A stretch of DNA of 64,000 nt from Desulfobotulus pelophilus (lineage in GTDB: Bacteria > Desulfobacterota > Desulfobacteria > Desulfobacterales > ASO4-4). Both the position numbers and the translations under genes were made by a program. Below, piece by piece: positions 36,334-45,589 of the stretch. Numbering within the stretch: position 1 is the stretch's first letter; every line of letters starts with the position of its first letter. The DNA is taken from contig NZ_JAPFPW010000011.1 in NCBI RefSeq assembly GCF_026155325.1, positions 62,001-126,000 of the forward strand, written 5' to 3'. The notes under the pieces were generated by a model. The model saw nothing but the letters and a program-made list of their open reading frames with translations. It was not told the origin of the DNA and made no database searches.

Positions 36334-39299
36334 GCGCTTTTCCTTTGCGGATTTTTGTTCCCATGCAGCAGGATACGGATGCTGTTCCGCAGGTTTTCCC
36401 TGTCTATTTTCACCTCAAAGGCATCAAAGCCCGCTGCAAGAGTACGGTTCCGGTCCGTTTCCGTGGCCAGTGCCGTGAGCGCGATGGCTTTTATATGGCG
36501 GCATGAAGGGTCCTTACGGACTTCCCGTATCAGCTGCCATCCATCCATTTCAGGCATTTCAAGGTCGCTTACCAGAAGGTCAAAGGATTGTTCGCGGAGC
36601 AGTTGCCATGCCTCTCTGCCATTGGATGCCGTTGTCACCCTGCATCCATCTGACTCAAGGTAATTCCGCACAAGCTGGGTGAAAAAAACCGTATCTTCGG
36701 CAAGAAGGATATGACTTTGTTTTGGCTGTTCTGTTTTTTCGCCAAACCAGCCCGGCTCCGCACTTTCAATAATCTGAAAGGGGTCCAGAAAAAGGGAGAG
36801 TTTTTCCTGAACCACAGCAGCACCGAGAATGCCTTTTCCGGGGATACTTTTGGTTGCAAGATCCAGTGGTATATCAACAATATCTCGTATTTCGGAAAAG
36901 AGAATCCCATAGGGCTTTTCGGAAAATTTAGGAAGAAGCAGATGGAAGGTTTCGCTCTCTGGACAGGGGGATACGGGCAGAATGTGTTCCAGCCTGACAA
37001 TGCGGGTGGGAACATTGTCAAGGGTGATAAATTCTTTGTCTCCAATCCGCTCAATATGATGGATGGATATTTTTTCAACCCGTCTTACCAGCTGAAGGGC
37101 CATGGCGAACTGCTCGTGGGGACCGGCTGCGGTGAGAAGAACGGGTTGAGTTGTTGTGGTGGCGTGGGTGTTTTCTGCGCGGGCGGCAAGGGGTACACCC
37201 GTATGTCTGGCAATGCCTTCTATATCCAGTATGAGAGCCACCTGCCCGTCACCCATGATGGTGGCCCCGGAATAGATGGCAATGGTTTTCAGGGCCGGAT
37301 GCATGGGTTTGACCACAATTTCTTCGGTTCCGATCACTTCATCGACCTCAAGACCGAAACGATGATTGCCCACTTTGACAACGGCAAAGGTGAGATTCTT
37401 GCTCTCGCCGTTTCTCGGAGTACGGGCGATGGCAGTCTGTATGGTTTCCGTAAAGGGAACCGGACGTTTCAGCACCTCTTTCAGGCGAACCATGGGCAGA
37501 AGGGTTTCCCTGAGTCGACAGACCTCGTGGGTTCCCACGCAGGAAATCCGCTCGCTTATTTCACGGTCATAGAGGCAGACCAGTTCTTCGAGGTTCACCT
37601 GAGGAATGGCAAAACGATCTTTCCCTGCACGAACCGTAAGGCAGGGAATAATGGCAAGGGTCAGGGGCAGGGATATGTGGAAGCGACTCCCCTGACCCCG
37701 GATGGAAGAAAGCTGGAGAGAGCCGCCCAACGTTTCGATGGATGTTTTGACCACATCCATGCCGACCCCTCTGCCGGAGACCTCTGAGACCTGATCTGCC
37801 GTGGAAAAACCGGAAAGAAGAGTGAGCTGGCAGATATCTTGTTCCGACATACGGGAAAGTTCGGATTCTTTTTTCAGTCCGGATTCCAGAGCTTTTTTAC
37901 GGATTTTGTTCGTATCCATGCCCTGCCCGTCATCACTGAGGACAAGGGCGATCTGGCCTGCTTCATGTCTGGCTGCAACGTGGATATGGCCGGTTTCCGG
38001 TTTGCCTGCGATCACGCGCTGCTGCGGTGATTCGATGCCATGATCACAGGCATTGCGGATAAGATGGGTCAGGGGATCGGCCAGGGCTTCCAGTATGCTT
38101 TTGTCCAGTTCCACATCCTGACCTTCCATCTCCAGCACAATGTCTTTTCCCAGTTTATGAGAAAGGTCCCTCACCATACGGGGCAGCTTGGCAAAAATAT
38201 TGCCAATGGGCTGCATACGGGTACGCATGATGGTCTGCTGCAGTTCCGTAGTTACACCATCCAGACGCTGGGCGAGGTTGTGCGAGCCGGAAGCATGCTC
38301 TGATTCCAGAAGATGCTGGTTACGGACAAGAACCAGCTCTCCTGCAAGGGTCATCAGCTGATCCAGAATGTCCAGACGGATCCGGATGCTGCCGGTTTTA
38401 TCCGCAGTCTGTTCTTTTGTGCTGCCGGTTTTTTCTTCCTGTGGCGGTGGGGCTGGTATGGTTTGGTCTGGAGCAGAAGAGGAGCTTGAAACCACGGAAT
38501 GAGAAGGCATTTCAGCCGTGATGACGGCAGAGTCCATACAGACACCTTCACGGGATACGGGAAGGATATGCTCTGCACCCAGCCCGCTTACGGAAGGGAT
38601 CAGGTCCATTTCCAGAATGGTGGCATACAGTACCTGATAGGTAAGGGGGCCGGTGGGCAATCCCTGACGGATATCAAAGGAACCGAAGGAGAGCTCGGCC
38701 TCCACAATTTCACCGGCGGACAAGAGGTCTGCGATGATTGCCATGGGGCGTTTGCCGGCTTGTTCCATTACCGCAAGATCATAGTGCAAGAGGTAAAGCT
38801 CTCTGGCCTTGTCGATGCGATGAAGGGTGTAGGCAGAAACGGTAAAGGGCAGCGGATTGTTGCAGGCACACAGTTGGGCCGGAGTTTGGCGGTCTTTACG
38901 GGCTTTGTCGGGCAGGCGTTCTTCAAGGAGGGCATCCAGGCGATGCTGCATGCTGCTGATATCCATATCATTACTGTTTTCAACATCATCCAGCAAGGTC
39001 TGGACATAGTCGGTTCCGGACAGAAGACCGTCAATAAGGGGACTATCCGCATTCATTTCTCCGGAACGGACCATGGAAAGCAGGGCTTCCATGGCGTGGG
39101 TGAGGGATCCTATGGAGGTGAGCCCAAGGAAGCCAGCACTCCCCTTGATGGAATGAACAGCCCTGAAAAGACCGTCCACAATGGTTCGGGATGCTTCCGT
39201 ATCGGCGCCTTCCAGCCCGAGTATGTCTTTTTCGGCCCTGGTCAGGTGCTCCCGGGCCTCATTGACAAACTCATCCAGAATTGCCTTGTCATTGAGCAT
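36330..39299 (-). CDS. cheA: Hybrid CheA histidine kinase with two CheW domains and a receiver
   Basis: The 989-residue kinase begins with an Hpt domain (FRAVHSIKGSAGFLG, phospho-His near residue 50). A spacer, the dimerisation domain (about 300-365), the HATPase (NACDHGIESP, DDGQGMD, GRGVGMD; about 365-545) and a CheW domain (about 550-680) follow. A second CheW-like domain (about 715-845) and a C-terminal receiver (about 865-980; LVSDLEMPEMDGW) complete it. Two CheW domains in one CheA are unusual. The start overlaps the gene of the RsbW-STAS fusion by 11 bases. The receiver might take phosphate from the same protein or act as a sink. Confidence 0.93.
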   Translation of the reverse strand: MLNDKAILDEFVNEAREHLTRAEKDILGLEGADTEASRTIVDGLFRAVHSIKGSAGFLGLTSIGSLTHAMEALLSMVRSGEMNADSPLIDGLLSGTDYVQTLLDDVENSNDMDISSMQHRLDALLEERLPDKARKDRQTPAQLCACNNPLPFTVSAYTLHRIDKARELYLLHYDLAVMEQAGKRPMAIIADLLSAGEIVEAELSFGSFDIRQGLPTGPLTYQVLYATILEMDLIPSVSGLGAEHILPVSREGVCMDSAVITAEMPSHSVVSSSSSAPDQTIPAPPPQEEKTGSTKEQTADKTGSIRIRLDILDQLMTLAGELVLVRNQHLLESEHASGSHNLAQRLDGVTTELQQTIMRTRMQPIGNIFAKLPRMVRDLSHKLGKDIVLEMEGQDVELDKSILEALADPLTHLIRNACDHGIESPQQRVIAGKPETGHIHVAARHEAGQIALVLSDDGQGMDTNKIRKKALESGLKKESELSRMSEQDICQLTLLSGFSTADQVSEVSGRGVGMDVVKTSIETLGGSLQLSSIRGQGSRFHISLPLTLAIIPCLTVRAGKDRFAIPQVNLEELVCLYDREISERISCVGTHEVCRLRETLLPMVRLKEVLKRPVPFTETIQTAIARTPRNGESKNLTFAVVKVGNHRFGLEVDEVIGTEEIVVKPMHPALKTIAIYSGATIMGDGQVALILDIEGIARHTGVPLAARAENTHATTTTQPVLLTAAGPHEQFAMALQLVRRVEKISIHHIERIGDKEFITLDNVPTRIVRLEHILPVSPCPESETFHLLLPKFSEKPYGILFSEIRDIVDIPLDLATKSIPGKGILGAAVVQEKLSLFLDPFQIIESAEPGWFGEKTEQPKQSHILLAEDTVFFTQLVRNYLESDGCRVTTASNGREAWQLLREQSFDLLVSDLEMPEMDGWQLIREVRKDPSCRHIKAIALTALATETDRNRTLAAGFDAFEVKIDRENLRNSIRILLHGNKNPQRKSA

Positions 39300-40053
39300 G
39301 GGTGTCTTCCTCGGATTCAGGATTTCGGATAATGGTGTACATGCGATCCAGTCTTGTCATGCGGAAAAGGGTGACAAGACTTTCGCTGGCACGGGTGATG
39401 ACCAGTTCACCATGACGCTTGTTCTCGCCCAGAATCCGGGCAAATCCTACCAGGAGGCTGAGCCCTATGGAGTCTATGTCGGAAGTCTGGGAAAGATTCA
39501 GCCGGAAGGAAGAGATGCCCTGATCGAGGATGGTAAGCATGAGACGTCTGAGACCATCTGCGGTAGCCGCGGTGATATCTCCACCGGGATGGATTTCTGC
39601 CCACTGACCATCCATGTGCCAGGAGCAGTCTTCCTTTCGGGGTACGGAAACCCAGGCCGTAACGGATCCGGGCAGGCGTGTGAAACGGATTTCGTCGGAA
39701 AAGGCATGAATCAGGGCAAAGCCCCGGCTGCGGTCCTGGGAAGGGTCTTCGGGCATGGTAAAGGAGAGAGCTTGTGGATCCACACCGGGGCCCTCATCTT
39801 CTATACGGATACAGAACCTGTCTTTGCCCAGTGCTTCAATAGAGCCTTTCACCAGAAGAGCCCTGTCTCCTGCATTGCCATGTTCAACCGCATTGATCAG
39901 AAGTTCTCTGAGGACAATGATGATTTCCGAGAACCGAGTGGTTCCAAGACGGCCCATAAATTCCTTGGCAAGGCCCACAAGGCGATCCACAAGCCCCATA
40001 TCCGAGCCCATGGAAAAATGCAGAACCCCGTCTTTTTCCTGGATGGCAAACAT
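39289..40053 (-). CDS. Fusion of an RsbW-type anti-sigma kinase and a STAS domain
   Basis: A 254-residue protein with an HATPase_c_2 domain of the RsbW type (about residues 15-145: LRELLINAVEHGNAG, IRIEDEGPGVDP, SRGFALIHAFSDE). A STAS anti-sigma-factor antagonist domain follows (about 155-245: LNLSQTSDIDSIGLSLLVGFAR, with the switch Ser). In partner switching, the kinase phosphorylates the antagonist and a PP2C phosphatase removes it. Here both parts are fused and the phosphatase is encoded just upstream (28 bases). The start at 40051-40053 has AAAGGG upstream. No sigma factor is found in the neighbourhood. Confidence 0.85.
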   Translation of the reverse strand: MFAIQEKDGVLHFSMGSDMGLVDRLVGLAKEFMGRLGTTRFSEIIIVLRELLINAVEHGNAGDRALLVKGSIEALGKDRFCIRIEDEGPGVDPQALSFTMPEDPSQDRSRGFALIHAFSDEIRFTRLPGSVTAWVSVPRKEDCSWHMDGQWAEIHPGGDITAATADGLRRLMLTILDQGISSFRLNLSQTSDIDSIGLSLLVGFARILGENKRHGELVITRASESLVTLFRMTRLDRMYTIIRNPESEEDTHAQ

Positions 40054-40081
40054 AATGCACCCTTTCTGAATGGTTTTTATG

Positions 40082-41278
40082 CTACGTACTTCTGGAGCTG
40101 CCCGGAATGTCCACCACGGCCAGCAGCATGTCATCTGCTGGTTTATTGCGGCAGAAAGCCATGATGTCTTTCCAGAGGGCTGAAAGAAAGTCGTCCAGGG
40201 TTTTGTCCCTGTGTTTTTCAGCCAGAAAAAGGATGCCTTGTTCGCCAAGATTCTCCTTTTTCCCCGTGGGACCATCCACCCGTTTTGCCTGTATAATACC
40301 GTCCGTAAACAGAAGAATGCGGTCCCCGGGAGCCACGGGATAATTTTTTGGATGAAACACGGCATCCGGCCATAGGCCGATGCTGTCTCCTGCTGCCCTC
40401 AGGGGTAAAATTCTTCCTGTTTTTCCTTCCATGAGGATGGGGGATGGATGGGCGGCATTGCAGACTTCAAGGCGCATGGCCGGGAGGCTCATACGAAGAA
40501 ACAGCCCTGTGATCATGCGATCGTTACCGGAAGAGGTAAGGTGGGTATTCAGGGCATGAAAAAAGGTAGTTCCGTTTCGTTCAGGGTGCTCATCAAAAAA
40601 GGCCTTGAGCAGAATGGTATGGTAAGAAGCGCCCATATCATGACCCGCCACATCGGCTATCAGCACATCCCATCCTTCCGTATCCTCGCGGAAACTCAGG
40701 AAGTCTCCTCCTGCTTCCGCATAGGCATGCTGCATATGGCGAAGGATGAGTGCGGTACAGCATGTGGGTTGCCGGGTCAGGGATGCATGGGCTTTCCGGG
40801 CGTCCTCTATCTGTTTGCGGCGGGAAGCAAGGTCCATCCGTAACCTGTCCATATCCCGTTCCCGCAGTCCGTCGGATAAGCGGGTTGCCCGGTCTGATCT
40901 GTGGCGCTCAAGGATGGAGGCGATACAGGTCTGCACCTCATCGGGAGTGAATGGTTTATCAAGGTAATCCCGACATCCCCTGCGCATGAGGCTGACTACC
41001 ATATCTTTGTCTCCGTATCCGGTAATGGCCACAACCGGAATGAAGATATCCTCCCTTTTCATGGCTTCCAGCAGTTCAAGTCCCGTAAGTCCCGGCATCT
41101 GCACATCCGTCAGGAAAAGATCAATGTCCATTTCTCCACGGCGGGTTTTTCGGAGAATGGCCAGGGCTGCAAGGCCGTCTTCGGCAAGGGAAACTTTGTA
41201 GCCTGCCTTGCGGAGGATGAGAGAAAGTCCCAGCCTTGTATGATTTTCATCTTCAGCGATCAGAATATGGGCTCCCAT
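40082..41278 (-). CDS. Receiver-SpoIIE/PP2C phosphatase
   Basis: A 398-residue RsbU/SpoIIE-like protein: a receiver domain (residues 1-125; LFLTDVQMPGLTG) followed by a coiled linker (about 130-165) and a PP2C-type phosphatase domain (about 190-385). The metal-binding segments are DVLIADVAGHDMGASY and LLFTDGIIQAKR. It should dephosphorylate the STAS partner when its receiver is activated. The start MGAHILIAEDE has AAAGGAG upstream (41278). It leads the chemosensory operon and lies directly behind a sigma-54 promoter. Confidence 0.88.
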   Translation of the reverse strand: MGAHILIAEDENHTRLGLSLILRKAGYKVSLAEDGLAALAILRKTRRGEMDIDLFLTDVQMPGLTGLELLEAMKREDIFIPVVAITGYGDKDMVVSLMRRGCRDYLDKPFTPDEVQTCIASILERHRSDRATRLSDGLRERDMDRLRMDLASRRKQIEDARKAHASLTRQPTCCTALILRHMQHAYAEAGGDFLSFREDTEGWDVLIADVAGHDMGASYHTILLKAFFDEHPERNGTTFFHALNTHLTSSGNDRMITGLFLRMSLPAMRLEVCNAAHPSPILMEGKTGRILPLRAAGDSIGLWPDAVFHPKNYPVAPGDRILLFTDGIIQAKRVDGPTGKKENLGEQGILFLAEKHRDKTLDDFLSALWKDIMAFCRNKPADDMLLAVVDIPGSSRST

Positions 41279-41303
41279 GATCGGTCTCCTTTGCGGATAC
41301 CTG

Positions 41304-41320
41304 TAGCAAGTTGTGTGCCT
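41304..41320 (-). promoter_or_regulatory. Sigma-54 promoter of the chemosensory operon
   Basis: On the minus strand: AGGCACACAACTTGCTA. GGCAC and TTGCT have the GG-N10-GC spacing of RpoN promoters. The start site would lie about 12 bases downstream of the -12 element, close to the phosphatase ribosome-binding site. Three 17-bp repeats lie 50-120 bases upstream, as expected for an NtrC-type activator. Confidence 0.75.
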
Positions 41321-41352
41321 CATAGAGTGGCCCCATACTGCGGAGGGCCGTT

Positions 41353-41438
41353 TGTAACAGATGCATGGGTGTCGCAGATTGCAACGATTTCACAATGCCG
41401 GACTGTAGCAATCTGTTACAGTGTCGCAAAAGATTACA
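41353..41438. promoter_or_regulatory. Upstream activator-type sites for the chemosensory operon
   Basis: Three related 17-mers: TGTCGCAGATTGCAACG (41370-41386), TGTAGCAATCTGTTACA (41404-41420) and TGTCGCAAAAGATTACA (41422-41438). The last two have TGT-N11-ACA dyad ends, and the middle one is nearly palindromic. TGTAACAGAT at 41353-41362 is the exact complement of the end of the middle site. Spacing of 18 and 34 bases fits co-operative binding by a sigma-54 activator. Confidence 0.6.
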
Positions 41439-41617
41439 AAGAGGGTGGGTTTATGGGATCAGCGCCGGGGTTGGCAGGAGATGGGGGTTCTGGTCAGACC
41501 GGAAAAGCACCGGATGTGGAGACGGAGGACTCCATTCCGGTTGACGGTCTCCGTGCATCAGGCCGGTCTGTCCGAAGGAAGAAGGGTTCCGCGGAACTGG
41601 GCCATGGCAGGGTGAAC

Positions 41618-41658
41618 AAAAAAATACCTGCACCCATGCAGCAGAATGGGGCAGGTAT
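41618..41658 (-). terminator. Rho-independent terminator after ftsY
   Basis: On the minus strand ATACCTGCCCCAT and ATGGGTGCAGGTAT pair around an 8-base loop with one mismatch. The stem is followed by seven T, and it begins 25 bases after the ftsY stop. Confidence 0.85.
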
Positions 41659-41683
41659 GAAAGAATGGACGGGAACAGGAACG

Positions 41684-42787
41684 TTACACCATGGCCTGTA
41701 CAAAGGTCTGCATATCAAAGGGCTGCAGGTCTTCAACCCCTTCCCCCACACCCACATAGCGGACCGGGAGTCCGAGGTGTTTCTGGATGGCAATGACAAT
41801 TCCGCCTCTGGCCGTACCGTCCAGCTTGGTCAGCACAAGACCGGTCAGCCCGATGGCCTCATGGAACAGCTCCGCTTGCCGCAGGGCATTCTGCCCGGTG
41901 GTTGCATCCAGAACCAGAAGGGTTTCGTGGGGAGCACCCGGCATGCGTTTATCGAGGGTCCGGTGGATTTTTTTCAGCTCCTCCATGAGATTCACTTTAT
42001 TGTGAAGACGGCCTGCCGTATCCACAATGAGCACATCGGCGTTACGGGCTATGGAGGCATCCAGAGCATCATAGGCCACAGCGGCAGGATCGGATCTGTC
42101 TTTATGGCGGATGAGCGTGGCACCACTGCGTCTGGCCCAGAGCTCCAGCTGCTCACTGGCGGCTGCTCTGAATGTATCACCGGCGGCCAGAACAACCTTT
42201 TTCCCTTCCTGCCCATAACGTGCGGCCAGCTTGCCGATGGTTGTGGTTTTGCCTGCACCGTTGACTCCGACAACAAGGATAACCCGTGGGGTGATTTCCG
42301 AAAGGATGTATGGTTGCTCTTCCGCAGGGCCCGTCGGAACTTCTTTGAGAATTTCTTCCCGGATGCGGGCTTTCAGGTCTTCACTGGAATGGATCCGGCC
42401 GCGAATAACACGGATACGTTCTACGATGTCCATGGCCGTTGTGACGCCGATATCGGCTGTGATCAGTTTTTCTTCCAGATCTTCCAGCAGGTTTTCATCG
42501 AGTTTGCGGCCAAGCAGCAGATCATCCACATCCGTTGTCAGAAATTCCCGGGTTTTGGAGAGGCCCTGTTTGAGTTTTTTGAAAAGACCTCCGGTGGCTT
42601 CCGGTTGCAGATTTTCCTGCTCTTGTGATGGACTTTTTCCGACTGCAGAGTCCGGGGAGACGGGGAGGGAAGGGTCCCTATCATGGGCCGGTGGCTCATG
42701 TTTCTTTAGGGTACTGCTTTTCGGACCATTTTCATGGTTTACCGTATTTTTTTTGGAAGATTTTTTACCAAATAATGAAAAACTCAT
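41684..42787 (-). CDS. ftsY: Signal recognition particle receptor FtsY
   Basis: FtsY is the SRP receptor GTPase that docks ribosomes at the membrane. The protein has an acidic and lysine-rich N-terminal region (about residues 1-75), the NG domain N part (about 80-155: LDENLLEDLEEKLITADIG) and the G domain. The latter has GVNGAGKTTTIGKLA, GDTFRAAASEQL, DTAGRLHNK and TKLDGTARGG. Two nearby ATG codons are possible (42802 and 42787). The second has GAGGA upstream and gives MSFSLFGKK, which I prefer weakly. Confidence 0.95.
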   Translation of the reverse strand: MSFSLFGKKSSKKNTVNHENGPKSSTLKKHEPPAHDRDPSLPVSPDSAVGKSPSQEQENLQPEATGGLFKKLKQGLSKTREFLTTDVDDLLLGRKLDENLLEDLEEKLITADIGVTTAMDIVERIRVIRGRIHSSEDLKARIREEILKEVPTGPAEEQPYILSEITPRVILVVGVNGAGKTTTIGKLAARYGQEGKKVVLAAGDTFRAAASEQLELWARRSGATLIRHKDRSDPAAVAYDALDASIARNADVLIVDTAGRLHNKVNLMEELKKIHRTLDKRMPGAPHETLLVLDATTGQNALRQAELFHEAIGLTGLVLTKLDGTARGGIVIAIQKHLGLPVRYVGVGEGVEDLQPFDMQTFVQAMV

Positions 42788-42886
42788 CCGGTTGTTCCTC
42801 ATCCTGCTCCGCAGCCTGTACAGCCTCTGCAGTGGTCATGTGTAACGGAGGTGAAGGGTAGTCTCTGGTTATCAGGAAGTTACGGC

Positions 42887-43618
42887 TTAGAGAATCTGGC
42901 TGAGAAAAAGCCTTGCTCTTTCATTCCGGGTGTTTTTAAAGAAGTGCTCCGGGGTTCCCACTTCAAGAATTTCTCCATGATCCATAAAGATAACCCGGTC
43001 TGCCACTTCTCTGGCAAAGCCCATTTCATGGGTGACCACCACCATGGTCATTCCTTCTCTGGCAAGGGTTTTCATTACGTCCAGAACTTCGCCTACCATT
43101 TCCGGATCCAGTGCGGAGGTGGGCTCGTCAAAGAGCATGACCTTCGGGTCCATGGCAAGGGCTCTGGCAATGGCCACGCGCTGCTGCTGCCCCCCGGACA
43201 GCTGCTCCGGGTGCACATTGGCTTTGTCCCGGATCCCCACCTTGTCGAGAAGTGTATAGGTTTTTTCTGTGGATTCCTCGGCAGGGCGTCGACGGACAAC
43301 TTCCTGAGCAAGCCGGATGTTCTGCATGACCGTTTTGTGGGGAAAGAGGTTGAAGCTCTGGAATACCATGCCCACCTCTTCACGGACTTTATTAATATTG
43401 GTTGAAGGATCAAGGATGTCAATGCCATCGATCATGATATGACCGCTGTCGGCTTTTTCCAGTTGATTCAGGCAGCGGAGAAAGGTACTTTTCCCGCTGC
43501 CCGAAGGTCCTATCACCACAACCACTTCGCCAGCGGCAATTTCGCAGGAGACATCCTTCAGTGCGTAAACCTTGTGGGGGACATGGAATGTTTTATAAAT
43601 ATTTTTAACGGAAATCAT
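42887..43618 (-). CDS. Polar amino-acid ABC transporter ATPase (GlnQ type)
   Basis: A 243-residue ATPase of the glutamine/arginine type. Walker A is GPSGSGKST, the Q-loop [12 protein letters not shown], the signature [15 protein letters not shown] and Walker [29 protein letters not shown] and FMDHGEILE are characteristic of the polar amino-acid family. Permease and binding-protein genes are not adjacent; a single solute-binding gene lies 14 kb away next to a kinase. It is about 100 bases upstream of ftsY on the same strand. Confidence 0.9.
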   Translation of the reverse strand: MISVKNIYKTFHVPHKVYALKDVSCEIAAGEVVVVIGPSGSGKSTFLRCLNQLEKADSGHIMIDGIDILDPSTNINKVREEVGMVFQSFNLFPHKTVMQNIRLAQEVVRRRPAEESTEKTYTLLDKVGIRDKANVHPEQLSGGQQQRVAIARALAMDPKVMLFDEPTSALDPEMVGEVLDVMKTLAREGMTMVVVTHEMGFAREVADRVIFMDHGEILEVGTPEHFFKNTRNERARLFLSQIL

Positions 43619-43874
43619 GGTTGCCTATGCTTTTTATCGGTATCGGTTGAAGGCTGTGGCTGTTTTTCGGCCCGCCGCATGGAGCTCTTCTCAAACTGTG
43701 TCAAGGTAGCAGATAAGAGGCTGGAGGAGAAGAGAACTTTTTATCCTGTACCGCATCCTGTTTGCATCCTGTTTTTCATGGTAATTTTTCTTCAGCTGGG
43801 ATAATAAATATGAATTGTAAACGTATATTATCCCAGTTTTTTTCATGCACCCATGGAATGCAGAAGAAGAATCT

Positions 43875-45464
43875 ATGGAAAATCAAGAATATAATGCCTT
43901 TCTGGGATTGATTTCAAAGGCCTGTATTGCCGCACTCCGGGAAATGGCGGAAAAAAAGATATCCCTTAGCTCCGAAGGACTGCAAGACACACTGAAGGCG
44001 CAGAAGGTGCTGAGTGAAGAGGCCCTGGCCTCCCTCTCTCCTTCCGATGAAGAAAGCCTGAAGGATCTGCAGAAACGATTTGACCGTTTGCGTCAGCAGA
44101 AGGATCTGCTTCTGAAGGAATACGGAATTCTGGAAGAAAGAAAGCAGGAATCGGATCGTTTTTACCGCAGAACCCTTCTTCTGTTTGCTGAAATGCAGAA
44201 GAATGCCTGTTCACCGGAACTGGACACGGCCAGTGACCGTTTCCGCAAGCTTGTCCGTGAAAACGCCGGGATTCCAGTGCTGGGTAAGGCCTTTGGTGAG
44301 CTGAAGGATGCGGCTTTCCGGACGGCTGCAACCTGTGAGGAAGATAAGGGAGTTAAAAAGGGTATCCTCCGCCGTTTTTTTCGGGACAGTCGGCCGGATA
44401 CGGTGTTTCTTTTTGAAACCCTCCGGGAGTCGTTTCAGGAAATAACGGATAATCTGCGTTTGAATCTGGACCCTGGATCGGCGGAACGTATCCGCAAGGT
44501 CAATGAAGCCCTGAGGGAGGCCGGGAGTCTGGATGATTTTCTCCTGATCCGCAGGGATATCATTGATCTTGTAGCCGACTATGTCACGGTCATGCAGAAT
44601 GAAAGGGAAACGGCCGCAGCGGTGATCCGTGAAATTGCCGGCCGTCTCGAGCAGATGGAAAAACTGGTTCTTTCCGCATTCATGGAACAGATTACAGCCG
44701 ATGTGGAGTCCAACCGTGTTTTTTCCGCATCCATTGCGGGGCAGCTTGAAGATCTGGATCAGAAGGCAGGTTTTTCGAAAACCCTGGCGGAGCTGAAGGA
44801 AGCGGTGGTGACACGCCTGAATGTGATTCAGCAGCTGCTCACCCGGAAGCAGTCCGAAGATGAAAAAAGGAAGGAAGAGGCGGACAGCCGCTATAAGCTG
44901 ATGCAGAAAGGCCTTTTCCGGATGCGGGATGAGATGATCCGGATTAACGAAAAATCCCGTGTTTTAGAAGAAGAACTCTTGAAAGATCCTCTTACGGGTT
45001 CCTATAACCGAAGGGCCTATGACCGTCATGCCGCGGAAGAAATGAACCGTTTCAATCGCTATAACAGTTTGTTTTCTCTTCTTGTTTTTGACGTTGATCG
45101 CTTTAAGCTGGTGAATGATCGCTATGGGCATGCCATTGGTGACAAATGTCTGAAAACAATTATAGATAAGGTGCAGCCTCTTTTGAGGGGCAGTGACTTC
45201 CTTGCACGTTTCGGTGGTGAAGAGTTTGTGGTGCTGCTGCCGGAAACGGGGCCTGACGGCGCAAGGGAGGCAGCAGAAAAAATCCGTTCTGCTGTGGAGA
45301 GCATTGCCTTTTACCACAAAGAAGAGAAGGTTCCGATCACCATCAGTGTGGGCGGGAGTACCGTGCGGGAAGAGGATAAAGATTATACAAGCCTTTTTGC
45401 CCGGGTGGACAAGGCCCTTTATGAGGCAAAAAACACAGGACGGAACCGGGTCGTGATGAGCTGA
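43875..45464 (+). CDS. Diguanylate cyclase (GGDEF domain)
   Basis: A 529-residue cytosolic protein with a long helical, coiled-coil N-terminal region (about residues 1-345) and a C-terminal GGDEF domain that makes cyclic di-GMP. The catalytic motif is FGGEEFVVLLPE near residue 450. DPLTGSYNRRAYDRH at the domain start and VDRFKLVNDRYGHAIGDK support function. No RxxD inhibition site is certain (LLRGSDFLA may be one). An upstream ATG (43845) is possible, but 43875 (MENQEYNAF) has a purine-rich region upstream; the choice is uncertain. Confidence 0.88.
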   Translation: MENQEYNAFLGLISKACIAALREMAEKKISLSSEGLQDTLKAQKVLSEEALASLSPSDEESLKDLQKRFDRLRQQKDLLLKEYGILEERKQESDRFYRRTLLLFAEMQKNACSPELDTASDRFRKLVRENAGIPVLGKAFGELKDAAFRTAATCEEDKGVKKGILRRFFRDSRPDTVFLFETLRESFQEITDNLRLNLDPGSAERIRKVNEALREAGSLDDFLLIRRDIIDLVADYVTVMQNERETAAAVIREIAGRLEQMEKLVLSAFMEQITADVESNRVFSASIAGQLEDLDQKAGFSKTLAELKEAVVTRLNVIQQLLTRKQSEDEKRKEEADSRYKLMQKGLFRMRDEMIRINEKSRVLEEELLKDPLTGSYNRRAYDRHAAEEMNRFNRYNSLFSLLVFDVDRFKLVNDRYGHAIGDKCLKTIIDKVQPLLRGSDFLARFGGEEFVVLLPETGPDGAREAAEKIRSAVESIAFYHKEEKVPITISVGGSTVREEDKDYTSLFARVDKALYEAKNTGRNRVVMS

Positions 45465-45589
45465 CCTTGTTGAAGGCTTTTTTACATGTGAGAAACGGCC
45501 CTTTGTTTGTCCCTCGGGGCAAAAGAAAGGGCTTTTTATGGTACGGAATCCTGACCCTGGTCAGGAAGGATGGAGAAAGGAAGATGTCT

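Noticed and set aside
40901-42628. 575-codon plus-strand frame across the phosphatase, its promoter and ftsY
   Set aside because: It spans two well-supported minus-strand genes and the sigma-54 promoter region and has no domain pattern.
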